DNA of 64,000 bases from contig JABSRQ010000007.1 of NCBI GenBank assembly GCA_013215055.1, positions 310,001 to 374,000 of the forward strand, in the 5' to 3' direction. Under the pieces are notes generated by a model. That model did not search any database and had not been told where the DNA came from. It saw nothing but the letters and a program-made list of their open reading frames with translations. The stretch comes from Pseudomonadales bacterium (GTDB lineage: Bacteria; Pseudomonadota; Gammaproteobacteria; Pseudomonadales; DT-91). Below, one piece after another: positions 1 to 9,483 of the stretch; position 1 is the stretch's first letter; every line of letters begins with the position of its first letter. A program made the position numbers and the translations under genes.

Positions 1-26
1 CTAAACATGCGTAACAGGATTTCCAT
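1..26 (-). CDS. Possible 5' end of an amiB-type amidase gene (partial)
   Basis: On the minus strand an ATG at 26 opens a frame M-E-I-L-L-R-M-F that runs off the window edge. It lies 28 nt after the tsaE stop in the same direction. In many gammaproteobacteria the gene after tsaE is the N-acetylmuramoyl-L-alanine amidase amiB, whose product begins with a hydrophobic signal peptide, and the short visible peptide is compatible with that. There is no clear Shine-Dalgarno sequence and only eight codons are visible, so identity rests on synteny alone. Confidence 0.25.
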
Positions 27-54
27 GCAAAAGAGCGTTTGATTATTATTGGGG

Positions 55-564
55 CTAAGTCTCACTTTTAGGCACTGGAAAGTCAAGCTGATGAACCAGT
101 GCTGCGCCTTTGTCGCTTAAGGCTTTGAAGCCAATGGAGCGGCTATGATCCGAGGCATAGGCCAGGCTAATTTCTATATCGGCAGCAGGAATAAACCCCC
201 TACCTTTATCCGGCCATTCCAGTAAACACAGATGATCGCCATCAAAATAATCCCGTATACCCATATATTCCAGCTCTTCAGGGTCGGCTAATCGATACAA
301 ATCAAAGTGATAGACACTAGGTTCTATGTGTTCATAGGGTTCAACCAAGGTATAGGTTGGGCTTTTTACCGCACCGGGATGCCCCAGGCCACGCAGTAAA
401 AATCGCGTAAAGGTGGTTTTACCACTGCCTAAGTCGCCATGCATATACACCACTAAACCGTTAAAGTTTTTATGCTGTTTTATCTGCTGCGCCACACAAT
501 GCGCCAAATCGGCCATTGCTGCTTCGCTGATATCTGAGAACTGTACTGAGGTTTGATCGGTCAT
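55..564 (-). CDS. tsaE: tRNA threonylcarbamoyladenosine biosynthesis ATPase TsaE
   Basis: Cytoplasmic ATPase that works with TsaB and TsaD to place threonylcarbamoyl on A37 of ANN-reading tRNAs. The 169-residue length is normal for the family. Visible motifs are the Walker A loop GDLGSGKTT (residues 43-51), SPTYTLVEPY (68-77), HFDLYRL (86-92) and LLEWPDKG (114-121), all typical of YjeE/TsaE proteins. The ATG at 564 comes four bases after the nnr stop codon, so the two genes are very probably co-transcribed, as in enterics and pseudomonads. Confidence 0.97.
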   Translation of the reverse strand: MTDQTSVQFSDISEAAMADLAHCVAQQIKQHKNFNGLVVYMHGDLGSGKTTFTRFLLRGLGHPGAVKSPTYTLVEPYEHIEPSVYHFDLYRLADPEELEYMGIRDYFDGDHLCLLEWPDKGRGFIPAADIEISLAYASDHSRSIGFKALSDKGAALVHQLDFPVPKSET

Positions 565-568
565 GGCT

Positions 569-2179
569 TTATGTGAGGTTATTTAAGCGTTGGCGGATTC
601 TGCCTATCAAATCCCCTGCCAGCAAGCCCCGTTCACCTTCTATTTCGGCTAAATCATCCGCCGCCGCCCCATGTAAACACACAGCCAGGCAGACAATAAG
701 CGAAAAATGGGCCTGAAAATGGGATAAATCACGTTGTGCCAATAAGCCTGCAATCACGCCGGTCAGCACATCCCCCATGCCACCGCTTGCCATAGCCGCA
801 TTGCCATAGGGGCATAATGCAACGTGTTGTTCATCATGCACCTGCCAGCATACCAATGTACCTGCGCCCTTTAACACTGCAATACCGCCATAGAGGTTTT
901 GTAATTTTTGCACCGCGGCGATCCTATCTGCCTGTACCTGGGTAGTCGACACATCTAATAAACGTGCGGCCTCCCCCGGATGTGGCGTGATAATACGGTG
1001 GTCACAAAAAACGCTTTCGCTACGATGATGTTGCTGAGCCAAAACATTGAGCGCATCGGCATCACAAACCTGAGGTAGATTGCAGGCCGCCACCTGCGAA
1101 AGTAAAGCCTGCGCCCAGTCTAACTGCCCTAACCCGGGGCCTATAGCCACCACCGAGGCCTTGGCTAATAACGCCGAAATATCGCTTGCCTCGGTCATGA
1201 CCTTAGCCATAATTTCAGGCTGGGCAATTAATAACGCATTTACAGTTTCGGCTCTACTCGCCAATGTGGTTAAACCCGCGCCCATCCGTGCGGCAGCCGT
1301 TGCCGTCAAAATAGCCGCCCCCGACATGCCGACCTCACCCCCCACCACGGCAACGTGGCCCATGGAACCTTTATGTGCCGCCTTATCCCGGGCCGGAACA
1401 TTGCTTAACAAGGTGGGTAAATCCAATAAAATAACACTCTGACCGAAAATCTCATCGTAGACCTCGTCCGGGGCATTTAAATCATCAAAATAACGTTGGC
1501 CCGCAAATTTTGGCCCATCGGCCAAATAAAGCCCACGTTTTTGGGTAATGAAGCTAAGGGTTTTATCGGCCCTGACCACTTCCGCCATCGCTATACCCGT
1601 ATCGCTATTTAACCCCGAAGGTATATCAATCGATAGAATCGGTAATACGGTATTATTCATCACATTGATTATGCTGGCAGCCATAGGCCTTGGGCGTTGC
1701 TGAATACCGGTGCCTAATAAGGCATCCACAACCAGACCTTCTTGTAAGACACCATGAAATGCATCGTGGCTTAAACCGGTATTATCAACCGTTTGAATAT
1801 CCACACCGGATTGCAGGGCCATTTGATAAGCCGCGGCGGCCTCATGCACCAGGTTTTCGGCGCGGCCAACAAAATACACCTTGGCGCTGATGCCCTGTTG
1901 CTTCGCCAGAGTCGCAATAACAAAGCCGTCGCCGCCATTATTTCCGCCACCGCAGAAGATATATAAACTTTCACCCGGCCAATACTGTTGAATCAATTGA
2001 AAGGCGGCTAAACCGGCCTTTTGCATCAAGGCAAAACCGGCTACGCCACTTTCAATGGTGTTGTTATCTACCTGGCGGCTTTGATCAGCCGTGTATAAAT
2101 GGCCATTTGAGACGATGTGCTGGGCGACAACAAAGTGTTCACCCGTATATAATGGCTTATTGCCTCCATCTTCTAACAA
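569..2179 (-). CDS. nnr: Bifunctional NAD(P)HX epimerase / ADP-dependent NAD(P)HX dehydratase
   Basis: Repairs hydrated NADH and NADPH: the N-terminal YjeF_N half epimerises R-NAD(P)HX and the C-terminal ribokinase-like half dehydrates the S form using ADP. The N-terminal half has FCGGGNNGGDGF and LSIDIPSGLNSDTG. The C-terminal half has AVVGGEVGMSGAA, ITPHPGEAARLL and NAAMASGGMGDVLTG (ATP/Mg site). The frame is open back to an ATG at 2236, giving 555 aa, longer than usual. I prefer the TTG at 2179 (536 aa): it has AGGGAG six bases upstream, whereas the ATG has no ribosome site and lies inside the divergent queG gene. Followed at four bases by tsaE. Confidence 0.93.
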   Translation of the reverse strand: MLEDGGNKPLYTGEHFVVAQHIVSNGHLYTADQSRQVDNNTIESGVAGFALMQKAGLAAFQLIQQYWPGESLYIFCGGGNNGGDGFVIATLAKQQGISAKVYFVGRAENLVHEAAAAYQMALQSGVDIQTVDNTGLSHDAFHGVLQEGLVVDALLGTGIQQRPRPMAASIINVMNNTVLPILSIDIPSGLNSDTGIAMAEVVRADKTLSFITQKRGLYLADGPKFAGQRYFDDLNAPDEVYDEIFGQSVILLDLPTLLSNVPARDKAAHKGSMGHVAVVGGEVGMSGAAILTATAAARMGAGLTTLASRAETVNALLIAQPEIMAKVMTEASDISALLAKASVVAIGPGLGQLDWAQALLSQVAACNLPQVCDADALNVLAQQHHRSESVFCDHRIITPHPGEAARLLDVSTTQVQADRIAAVQKLQNLYGGIAVLKGAGTLVCWQVHDEQHVALCPYGNAAMASGGMGDVLTGVIAGLLAQRDLSHFQAHFSLIVCLAVCLHGAAADDLAEIEGERGLLAGDLIGRIRQRLNNLT

Positions 2180-2195
2180 GACGTTCTCCCTGTGT

Positions 2196-3311
2196 ATGAC
2201 AGCCCCAACTAACAAGCATAGTCCCGATTTTTTCATTCAGTTGAAAAACAACATTCAGCAATGGTCTTTAGATGCCGGTTTTCAGCAAATGTTGATTACC
2301 GATGTAAATTTGCAGGATTACCAGCAATATTACCAAGACTGGTTAGACAATCAATATCACGGTGATATGAGTTATATGCAGCGTAATGTGGATAAACGCC
2401 TGCAGCCTGCACTATTACATGAAGGCACGTTACGCTGCATCAGCTTTCGCATGGATTATCTGCCCGATTCACAAAGCCGCATTTTGATGGAAGATTTGTT
2501 ACAGCAGCCGGATAAAGCCTATATATCACGTTATGCGTTGGGGCGTGATTATCACAAATTGATTCGTAAACGTTTATCGGTATTAGCCAACAAGATTCAA
2601 CAACAGGTAGAACAAACGTTAAACCAACGCGCCTTTGTCGATTCGGCCCCGGTTTTAGAGCGTGCGCTGGCAGAAAAAGCGGGCATGGGCTGGATCGGTA
2701 AAAACACGATGTTGATCAACAAAAAAGCCGGCTCTTATTTTTTCCTCGCCGAAATTTTAACCGACTTACCCCTGCCAATCGATAAACCCGAAGAAGAACA
2801 AATGAATCACTGTGGTAGCTGCCAAAAATGTCTAGATGTCTGCCCCACAAAAGCGTTTACAGGCCCCAATCAACTAGATGCCAGGCGCTGTATTTCTTAT
2901 CTTACCATTGAGTTGCATGGCAGCATTCCACTTGAGCTGCGGCCGTTAATCGGCAATCGCATCTATGGCTGTGATGATTGCCAGATTTTTTGCCCGTGGA
3001 ATAAGTTTAATCAAACAACGGCGGAGGTGGATTTCAGCCCCAGACAACAACTGGATGATAGCAGCCTGCTGACATTGTTTGGCTGGAGCGAAAGCGAATT
3101 TCTTGATCGAACCGCAGGTTCACCGATACGGCGTATAGGTTATCAACGTTGGTTACGTAATTTAGCGGTGGGGCTGGGTAATGCGCATTACGATGTCGAT
3201 ATAATAAACACCCTGCATGCACGTTTACAGGCAGAAGACTTGGAGCCCATGGCTATAGAGCATATGCAATGGGCTATTGAACAACAGAAAATAAAGAAAT
3301 GTGGGGCTTAA
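2196..3311 (+). CDS. queG: Epoxyqueuosine reductase QueG
   Basis: Cobalamin-dependent iron-sulfur enzyme that reduces epoxyqueuosine to queuosine at position 34 of GUN tRNAs, the last step of queuosine synthesis. From the ATG at 2196 the protein is 371 aa. It shows the two 4Fe-4S motifs CGSCQKCLDVCP (residues 206-217) and CDDCQIFCPWN (259-269), LDARRCISYLTIEL between them, and the upstream APVLERALAEKAGMGWIGKN stretch typical of QueG. The frame is open upstream to 2091, but those 35 residues do not look like QueG. Divergent to nnr, with only 16 bp between the chosen starts. Confidence 0.96.
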   Translation: MTAPTNKHSPDFFIQLKNNIQQWSLDAGFQQMLITDVNLQDYQQYYQDWLDNQYHGDMSYMQRNVDKRLQPALLHEGTLRCISFRMDYLPDSQSRILMEDLLQQPDKAYISRYALGRDYHKLIRKRLSVLANKIQQQVEQTLNQRAFVDSAPVLERALAEKAGMGWIGKNTMLINKKAGSYFFLAEILTDLPLPIDKPEEEQMNHCGSCQKCLDVCPTKAFTGPNQLDARRCISYLTIELHGSIPLELRPLIGNRIYGCDDCQIFCPWNKFNQTTAEVDFSPRQQLDDSSLLTLFGWSESEFLDRTAGSPIRRIGYQRWLRNLAVGLGNAHYDVDIINTLHARLQAEDLEPMAIEHMQWAIEQQKIKKCGA

Positions 3312-3321
3312 AGCGCAAGCC

Positions 3322-4530
3322 TTAAAGCTCGCGATCTCTATAACCCATCAGATACAGAATACCATCGATACCAATGCTGGAAATCGATTGCTTGGCTTCT
3401 TTTTTAACAATAGGCTTGGCTCTGAACGCAATACCTAAACCGGCCTTGGATAACATCGGCAAATCATTGGCTCCGTCGCCAACTGCAACCACCTGCGCCA
3501 GATCTATACCTTCTTTGGCCGCAATTTCCTGTAGCAGCTCGGCTTTTCTGGCGCCATCAACCACCCGGCCCTTAACCTTGCCGGTGACCTTGCCATCCAC
3601 AATATCCAGCTCATTGGCATAGACATAATCGAAACCCAGTTTATCTTTTAAATAATTACCAAAGTAATTAAAGCCACCGGATAAAATGGCGGTTTTAAAA
3701 CCGTAGCGGTTTAACGTGCTGATCAGATTTTCTACACCTTCGGTGAGTGGTAACTTTTCGGCAATTTCTTGTAAAACCGATTCATCCAGCCCCTCTAATA
3801 ACGCCAGACGCTGGGCAAAACTCTCGGTGAAATCGATTTCACCACGCATCGCCGCTTCGGTAATTGCAATCACCTGATCACCCACACCGGCAGCGATTGC
3901 CAGCTCATCAATCACCTCAGCCTCGATTAACGTAGAATCCATATCGAAACAGACTAATCGTCGTGTGCGGCGAAAGAGGTTGTCTTCCTGAAATGCGATA
4001 TCCGCATCCATTTCATTGGTTAGCTTTAAAAAGTGCTGACGCAGGGCGGCCTGATCATCAATCGGACCGGACACATAAAATTCTACACAGGCCTTACTGG
4101 CCGCCACATTTTCATCCAACGGCACGCGGCCGGATAAACGCTCGATTCTGTCGATATTTAAACCGGCATCGGAGATCACCTGGGTAATACCGGCAATCTG
4201 CTGCGCCGAGATACGTCTGGAGAGCAATGTGATGATATGTTTATGAATACGGCGGCCATCTACCCAGTGTTGGTAGTCCTTCTCCTGCACCGGGGTAAAC
4301 TTCACATTCATACCCTGCGCATCGATGCTAAAGAGAATTTCTTTTAACGCATCCGAGGTCTGGGATTTATCCGGAAACTCCACCAACATACCCAGCGATA
4401 AGGTTTCATGAATCACCGCCTGGCCAATATCTAAAACATTGGCCGTGTGTTTTTCCAACACCGCACACACGGAATTGGTAACACCGGCTTTATCTTCGCC
4501 GGAAATATTTATCAGAATAATGTCTTTCAC
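3322..4530 (-). CDS. serB: Phosphoserine phosphatase SerB
   Basis: Hydrolyses O-phosphoserine to L-serine, the last step of serine synthesis. The 402-aa protein has an N-terminal regulatory half (about 1-180) that looks like two ACT-type modules, as in the longer pseudomonad-type SerB, and a C-terminal HAD phosphatase. The catalytic motif is DMDSTLIEAEVIDELA, with D196 as nucleophile and D198 as acid/base; the other HAD motifs are LSGGFNYF and VGDGANDLPML. The start is GTG at 4530 with GGAAAAG upstream that overlaps the end of parC. Three bases separate it from parC, so the pair is probably one transcript. Convergent with queG. Confidence 0.96.
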   Translation of the reverse strand: MKDIILINISGEDKAGVTNSVCAVLEKHTANVLDIGQAVIHETLSLGMLVEFPDKSQTSDALKEILFSIDAQGMNVKFTPVQEKDYQHWVDGRRIHKHIITLLSRRISAQQIAGITQVISDAGLNIDRIERLSGRVPLDENVAASKACVEFYVSGPIDDQAALRQHFLKLTNEMDADIAFQEDNLFRRTRRLVCFDMDSTLIEAEVIDELAIAAGVGDQVIAITEAAMRGEIDFTESFAQRLALLEGLDESVLQEIAEKLPLTEGVENLISTLNRYGFKTAILSGGFNYFGNYLKDKLGFDYVYANELDIVDGKVTGKVKGRVVDGARKAELLQEIAAKEGIDLAQVVAVGDGANDLPMLSKAGLGIAFRAKPIVKKEAKQSISSIGIDGILYLMGYRDREL

Positions 4531-4533
4531 AGC

Positions 4534-6780
4534 TTACTTTTCCTGAATCTCAACCGAATCAACTTTTTGGAAGCCTCTAGGTAGTTTATTACCTCTACGC
4601 CCACGTTCACCGAGGTAATGCTCTAAATCGGCCATTTTAAGTGTTAGATGACGTTTCCCGGCCCTGATGATCAACACATCCTCGGCCGACATCACTACCG
4701 CCAACAACATAAATTCTTCCCGCGACTGCACTCGGGCAGACGGAATATTCATGATCTTATTACCCTTGCCTTTAGCCAATACTGGCAGTTCGGAGGCTGG
4801 AAATACCAATAAGCGCCCTTCGTTGCTGACCGCAGCAATAAAGCTACTTTCAAGGTTATCCACCGCCTGCGGTGCTAATACCTGCCCGCCTTTTGGAATG
4901 CTTATTGCTGCCTTACCCGCCTTGTTTTTACTGATTAAATCACCCAGCGTGGTAAAGAAGCCATAACCGGCATCGGTGCTCATCAGGTAATAGCTGTCAT
5001 CCGGCCCCATTAAACCGCCGATAAACTCGGCCCCGGAAGGCGCGTTAATCCGCCCCGTTAAAGGTTCACCCTGGCCCCTTGCTGATGGCAACGTATGGGC
5101 CGCGATTGCATAACTGCGCCCGGTATTATCGAGAATAACAACTTGCTGATTGGACTTACCCTTCACCACAAAGCTGAACTGATCACCCGATTTATAATTT
5201 AAACCGGATCCATCCACTTCATGGCCTTTGGCTGCTCGTATCCAGCCTTTTTCTGACATCACCACGGTAACAGGGTCCGAGCTGAGGAAATCGGCTTCAG
5301 ACATGGCCTTGGATTCGGCGCGCATAACAATAGGGGAGCGTCTATCGTCACCGTACTCTTTTGCCGCGGCGATTAATTCTTTTTTCACCAGGGTTTTCAT
5401 GCGTGCTTCAGACGATAAGATCAATTCAATACGGCCTTTTTCTTCGGCTAACTCGGCCTGCTCGGCCCTGATTTTCATCTCTTCCAGACGCGCTAATTGA
5501 CGTAACTTGGTATCCAGAATGTAATCGGCTTGAACGTCGGTTAGATCGAAGCGCTGCATCAGCTCCATCTTCGGGTCTTCTTCTTCCCTGACGATGCGAA
5601 TCACTTCATCGAGATTCAGGAAGGCTACCAATAAACCGTCTAATAAATGCAGACGTCTATTGATTTTTTCCAGGCGGAAATTCAGCCTGCGACGGGTGGT
5701 ATCCATGCGGAAGGCCAGCCACTCGGTGAGAAGCACAACCAGGCCTTTCACCGCAGGGCGGCCATTGGTGCCTATCACATTGATATTGACACGATAGCTG
5801 CGTTCCAGCTCGGTACTGGCAAATAGATGGCTCATCAGCAATTCGGTATCCACGCGGTTGGAACGTGGCTCTATGACCAACCGGGTAGGATTCTCATGGT
5901 CTGACTCATCACGTAAATCCGCCACCATAGGCAGCTTCTTGGCCTGCATCTGGCCCGCAATCTGCTCCAGAATTTTGGCACCGGAGACCTGGTGTGGCAA
6001 AGCGGTAATGATCACATCACCATTCTCTATGGTGTACAGCGCACGCATCCTGATGGAGCCCTTACCGGTCTTATAAACATTCGCTATTTCGGCAGGCGTT
6101 GAAATAATTTCGGCATCGGTGGGATAATCCGGGCCTTTGACATGCTGCATCAAATCTTCCAGCGTACTCTTGGGTTTTTCCAATAAAAGAATACAAGCAG
6201 AAACCACCTCATTGAGATTATGCGGCGGAATATCGGTGGCCATGCCTACGGCGATACCGGTGGTACCATTTAACAAAACATGCGGCACCTTAGCTGGCAA
6301 TACCGTGGGCTCTTCCATCGTGCCATCGAAGTTCGGAGACCAATCGACGGTGCCCTGGCCTAATTCACTTAATAAGGCCTCGGCAAATTTACTCAGCTTG
6401 GATTCGGTATAACGCATCGCGGCAAAAGATTTTGGATCGTCGGGTGCACCCCAGTTACCCTGGCCATCGACCAGCGGATAACGAAACGAGAAAGGCTGGG
6501 CCATCAATACCATCGCCTCATACGCGGCCGTATCGCCGTGCGGATGGTATTTACCAATAACATCACCGACCGTACGCGCGGATTTTTTATGTTTGGCGCT
6601 GTTCTTTAAACCCAGCTCCGACATCGCAAAGATGATACGACGCTGTACCGGCTTTAAACCATCACCGATATGTGGCAGGGCTCTATCGAGGATAACGTAC
6701 ATGGAATAATCCAGATACGCCTTCTCGGTATAATCCCTGAGTGGAAACTTCTCTATGCCTTCAGCAGATAGGTCCAACAT
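4534..6780 (-). CDS. parC: DNA topoisomerase IV subunit A
   Basis: Breakage-rejoining subunit of topoisomerase IV, which decatenates daughter chromosomes with ParE; parE is not in this window. At 748 aa it is full length for a gammaproteobacterial ParC and shorter than GyrA. The winged-helix segment [18 protein letters not shown] leads to the catalytic tyrosine Y124 in [11 protein letters not shown]. At the quinolone-determining positions the sequence reads HGDTAAYE, so the residue matching E. coli Ser80 is Thr84 and the one matching Glu84 is Glu88. The start [17 protein letters not shown] aligns with known ParC starts. Divergent from gshA. Confidence 0.97.
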   Translation of the reverse strand: MLDLSAEGIEKFPLRDYTEKAYLDYSMYVILDRALPHIGDGLKPVQRRIIFAMSELGLKNSAKHKKSARTVGDVIGKYHPHGDTAAYEAMVLMAQPFSFRYPLVDGQGNWGAPDDPKSFAAMRYTESKLSKFAEALLSELGQGTVDWSPNFDGTMEEPTVLPAKVPHVLLNGTTGIAVGMATDIPPHNLNEVVSACILLLEKPKSTLEDLMQHVKGPDYPTDAEIISTPAEIANVYKTGKGSIRMRALYTIENGDVIITALPHQVSGAKILEQIAGQMQAKKLPMVADLRDESDHENPTRLVIEPRSNRVDTELLMSHLFASTELERSYRVNINVIGTNGRPAVKGLVVLLTEWLAFRMDTTRRRLNFRLEKINRRLHLLDGLLVAFLNLDEVIRIVREEEDPKMELMQRFDLTDVQADYILDTKLRQLARLEEMKIRAEQAELAEEKGRIELILSSEARMKTLVKKELIAAAKEYGDDRRSPIVMRAESKAMSEADFLSSDPVTVVMSEKGWIRAAKGHEVDGSGLNYKSGDQFSFVVKGKSNQQVVILDNTGRSYAIAAHTLPSARGQGEPLTGRINAPSGAEFIGGLMGPDDSYYLMSTDAGYGFFTTLGDLISKNKAGKAAISIPKGGQVLAPQAVDNLESSFIAAVSNEGRLLVFPASELPVLAKGKGNKIMNIPSARVQSREEFMLLAVVMSAEDVLIIRAGKRHLTLKMADLEHYLGERGRRGNKLPRGFQKVDSVEIQEK

Positions 6781-6945
6781 TATTATTCTCGGAAATGATG
6801 CAAATGCAGCAGTGTAGCGAGAAGCTTAGCTGCTTGGAAGCTGTACGTTAATTATTTAAGCGAGCTATAGAGAAGCTTGAATTTTCATTTTTTATCCCCA
6901 TTATTTGGCAACCACCTAAAGCTGCAGCTTCCAAACAGGACGATC

Positions 6946-8541
6946 ATGGCGAACCGTTATTTAGACCACCTTAATCTTATTCGCCAACAGCCGGCTTTAC
7001 TTAGTTCCATCGCCAATCTGAGCCGCGGTATAGAAAAAGAAAGCCTGCGGGTCTATGCCGATGGCACATTGGCACAAAGTACTCACCCCAAAAGCCTGGG
7101 TTCGGCCCTATGTCATAGCAAAATCACCACCGATTATTCGGAAGCGCTGCTGGAATTTATCACCCCGGTACATAGCACCATCAAAGGTGCTTTAGCCGAA
7201 TTAAGCGATATCCATCATTTCACCTATCAGAAACTGGCCCAGCAAGATGAACTGCTATGGACATCCAGCATGCCGTGCCAGCTAGGTGAAGAGGCTGATA
7301 TCCCGGTTGCGATCTACGGCAGCTCTAACGTCGCGACGATGAAAACCGTCTATCGCTACGGCCTGGGTAAACGTTATGGCCGGCAAATGCAGACCATCAG
7401 CGGCATTCACTATAATTTTTCGGTCAGCGATAAATTCTGGGCGAATTATCAACGTGCGCTAGGCAATACCGATAGAACCTGCGATTTCAAAACCCAGCAA
7501 TATTTTGGCCTTATCCGTAATTTTCGCCGCTATGTACCGCTATTTGTTTATTTGTTTGGCGCATCTCCGGCTTTATGCCGCAGTTTCTTAAAAGGTGGTC
7601 AGGAGCATAATCTGCATAAATTTGATGAACATAGCTGGTATGGCCCGCATGCCACCTCTTTACGTATGGGTGATTTAGGTTATCAAAGCTCGGAACAAGA
7701 CAGTTTATTTGTTTGTTACAACTGCATCGATGACTATATCGATTCATTAAAAGCGGCGATCAAAGATCCGCTACCCAGCTACGAAAAAATCGGTTTATTT
7801 GATAGCGAAGGCCAACAGCAGCAACTTAACACCTCACTTTTACAGATAGAAAACGAGTTTTACAGCACCATAAGACCTAAACGTGTTGCCGCCTCCGGCG
7901 AAGCGCCACTGAATGCGCTGGCAAGAAGCGGGGTTGAATATATCGAAGTACGCTGTGTGGATATCAACCCATTCAGCCCTATTGGCATTGATACCGAAAC
8001 CGCCAAGTTCCTGGATTTATTCCTGCTTTATTGCCTGCTATCCGACAGCCCCAAGCTTAATGCCTTAGAGTGCCAACAAACCGAAGAAAACCTTAAATTG
8101 GTGGTAGAGCAGGGCCGAAAACCCGGTTTACAACTGCAGCAGTTAAATCAGCAAGCCGGGCAAACTTGCAGTTTCTCAGAATGGGGGCAAACATTATTAA
8201 ACGATATGCGGCCTCTGGCAAAGTTATTAGATTCTTTAAAGGCCAATGAAGATTATCAAGGCTCTCTGGCTAAACAGTCGGATAAAATGCAAGATGCCTC
8301 TTTAACACCTTCTGCACAAGTCTTGCAGCAGATGACAGAAAACCAACTGACTTTTGCCGAGTTCTCACGCAGACAATCACAGCACTGGCAGCAATATTTC
8401 ACCGATAAAGAAATAAGCAGCGCCAAGCTGGCCCGCTTTGAAGCCTATGCAGAAGATTCTCTGGCCCAGCAACAAACCTTAGAGGCTGCCGACAATGAGA
8501 GCTTTTCGGATTATTTAGCCGACTTTTATGCACAATATTAA
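6946..8541 (+). CDS. gshA: Glutamate-cysteine ligase GshA
   Basis: ATP-dependent ligation of glutamate and cysteine, the first and rate-limiting step of glutathione synthesis. From the ATG at 6946 (AGGA seven bases upstream) the product is 531 aa, close to the 518 aa of the E. coli class-1 enzyme. Family signatures are GIEKESLRV near residues 27-35, DYSEALLEFITP, YRYGLGKRYG, ISGIHYNFSVSD and YIEVRCVDINPF. An in-frame ATG 23 codons upstream adds a peptide with no family resemblance and lacks a ribosome site. No gshB lies nearby. Confidence 0.96.
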   Translation: MANRYLDHLNLIRQQPALLSSIANLSRGIEKESLRVYADGTLAQSTHPKSLGSALCHSKITTDYSEALLEFITPVHSTIKGALAELSDIHHFTYQKLAQQDELLWTSSMPCQLGEEADIPVAIYGSSNVATMKTVYRYGLGKRYGRQMQTISGIHYNFSVSDKFWANYQRALGNTDRTCDFKTQQYFGLIRNFRRYVPLFVYLFGASPALCRSFLKGGQEHNLHKFDEHSWYGPHATSLRMGDLGYQSSEQDSLFVCYNCIDDYIDSLKAAIKDPLPSYEKIGLFDSEGQQQQLNTSLLQIENEFYSTIRPKRVAASGEAPLNALARSGVEYIEVRCVDINPFSPIGIDTETAKFLDLFLLYCLLSDSPKLNALECQQTEENLKLVVEQGRKPGLQLQQLNQQAGQTCSFSEWGQTLLNDMRPLAKLLDSLKANEDYQGSLAKQSDKMQDASLTPSAQVLQQMTENQLTFAEFSRRQSQHWQQYFTDKEISSAKLARFEAYAEDSLAQQQTLEAADNESFSDYLADFYAQY

Positions 8542-8924
8542 CCACTAGATATTGTATGCGTTTTAACCCTAATCGCGGGGAGTCACCCCGCCTTAACGTT
8601 CAATCAACAGCCACGAAAACCCCATAACCCATTGATTAAACAGCATATAAACTCAATTAGGCAACAAGCCCTTAGAGCAAAAAATTCACTCTTAATACCT
8701 GTTTAAAATAAAAAATTCTAACCAGTTCAAATTCTTGCAATTTAATTCTTTCAAGCGCAGTATCAATTCAGGGGCAGCAATCTGGACGCTGAAACCAGGC
8801 AAGTGATAGCGCACAAAAGCATAAGAAAAGTGCAACGTGATTATCACCCGCCTAGAACGTCACAGATCAGGGAATACAGCTGCAAAAATTAATAACCAAT
8901 ACAGCTGACAAAGAGGTTAAGCGT
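8542..8924. other. Non-coding gap between gshA and the rsd-like gene
   Basis: The only gap over 300 bp (383 bp). It is AT-rich. Just after gshA there is a perfect GCGGGG-AGTCA-CCCCGC hairpin (8575-8591) without a downstream T run, so it is at best a weak gshA terminator or mRNA end. The remainder should hold the promoter of the downstream gene, but I see no convincing -35/-10 pair, no tRNA and no plausible short gene. Confidence 0.6.
8575..8591 (+). terminator. Hairpin after gshA, weak terminator candidate
   Basis: Six-bp perfect GC-rich stem (GCGGGG/CCCCGC) with a five-base loop, 34 bp after the gshA stop codon. It is followed by CTTAACG rather than a run of T, so intrinsic termination is doubtful. 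Confidence 0.35.
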
Positions 8925-9419
8925 ATGTTGGAAAACTGTAAGAATAAACAAGAACGTTGGGATGGTGTGCAATCATTGGTTGATCGTTGGTTGGCCGAAC
9001 GCCAAGAGTTAGTGGTACTGCTTTTTTCACTTAGCGATGCAAATGACTTCTCTGCTAAATGCAGTCAATCCATCAGTCGATTGCGACAATTCAGTCAAAT
9101 TCTGCTCGACTATGTTTCCGCCGGGCATTTTGAAGTTTATGACCAACTTGTGCGTGAAGCCGAAGAATATAATGACGGTAGTGAGTGTTTACTAAGCAAG
9201 CTCTTCCCTCAAATTAAAGAATCCACCGATATCGCACTGGCATTTAACGACACCTACGATACGGATGAGCACTGTGATCAGGCTCTGGGGCGCTTAAAAG
9301 ACGAGCTTTCCCTGTTAGCAGAAAGCATGACCCAGCGTTTTGCTTTAGAAGACAGATTGATCAAACGTTTACATGAATCCCATAATCCTGAAAATCAGGA
9401 TATGGCAGCGATGGCATAG
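8925..9419 (+). CDS. rsd: Rsd/AlgQ family sigma-70 regulator
   Basis: Small cytoplasmic helical protein of the Rsd/AlgQ family, whose members bind region 4 of the housekeeping sigma factor and favour alternative sigmas in stationary phase; AlgQ also affects alginate and virulence gene expression in Pseudomonas. The 164-aa product starts MLENCKNKQERWDGVQSLVDRWL, very like AlgQ, and continues with the helical, acidic body expected. GAGG lies nine bases before the ATG. It is monocistronic and ends at a strong terminator. Family assignment is firm; whether it acts as Rsd or AlgQ is not decided by sequence. Confidence 0.9.
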   Translation: MLENCKNKQERWDGVQSLVDRWLAERQELVVLLFSLSDANDFSAKCSQSISRLRQFSQILLDYVSAGHFEVYDQLVREAEEYNDGSECLLSKLFPQIKESTDIALAFNDTYDTDEHCDQALGRLKDELSLLAESMTQRFALEDRLIKRLHESHNPENQDMAAMA

Positions 9420-9445
9420 ACTCTGACATACAAGGTACACATTTC

Positions 9446-9470
9446 AGGCCAGCGATCCGCTGGCCTTTTT
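9446..9470 (+). terminator. Rho-independent terminator after rsd-like gene
   Basis: Perfect nine-bp stem AGGCCAGCG/CGCTGGCCT with a three-base loop followed by TTTT. It ends the rsd-like transcript before the convergent acyltransferase gene. Confidence 0.9.
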
Positions 9471-9483
9471 AATGCCTGTTATT

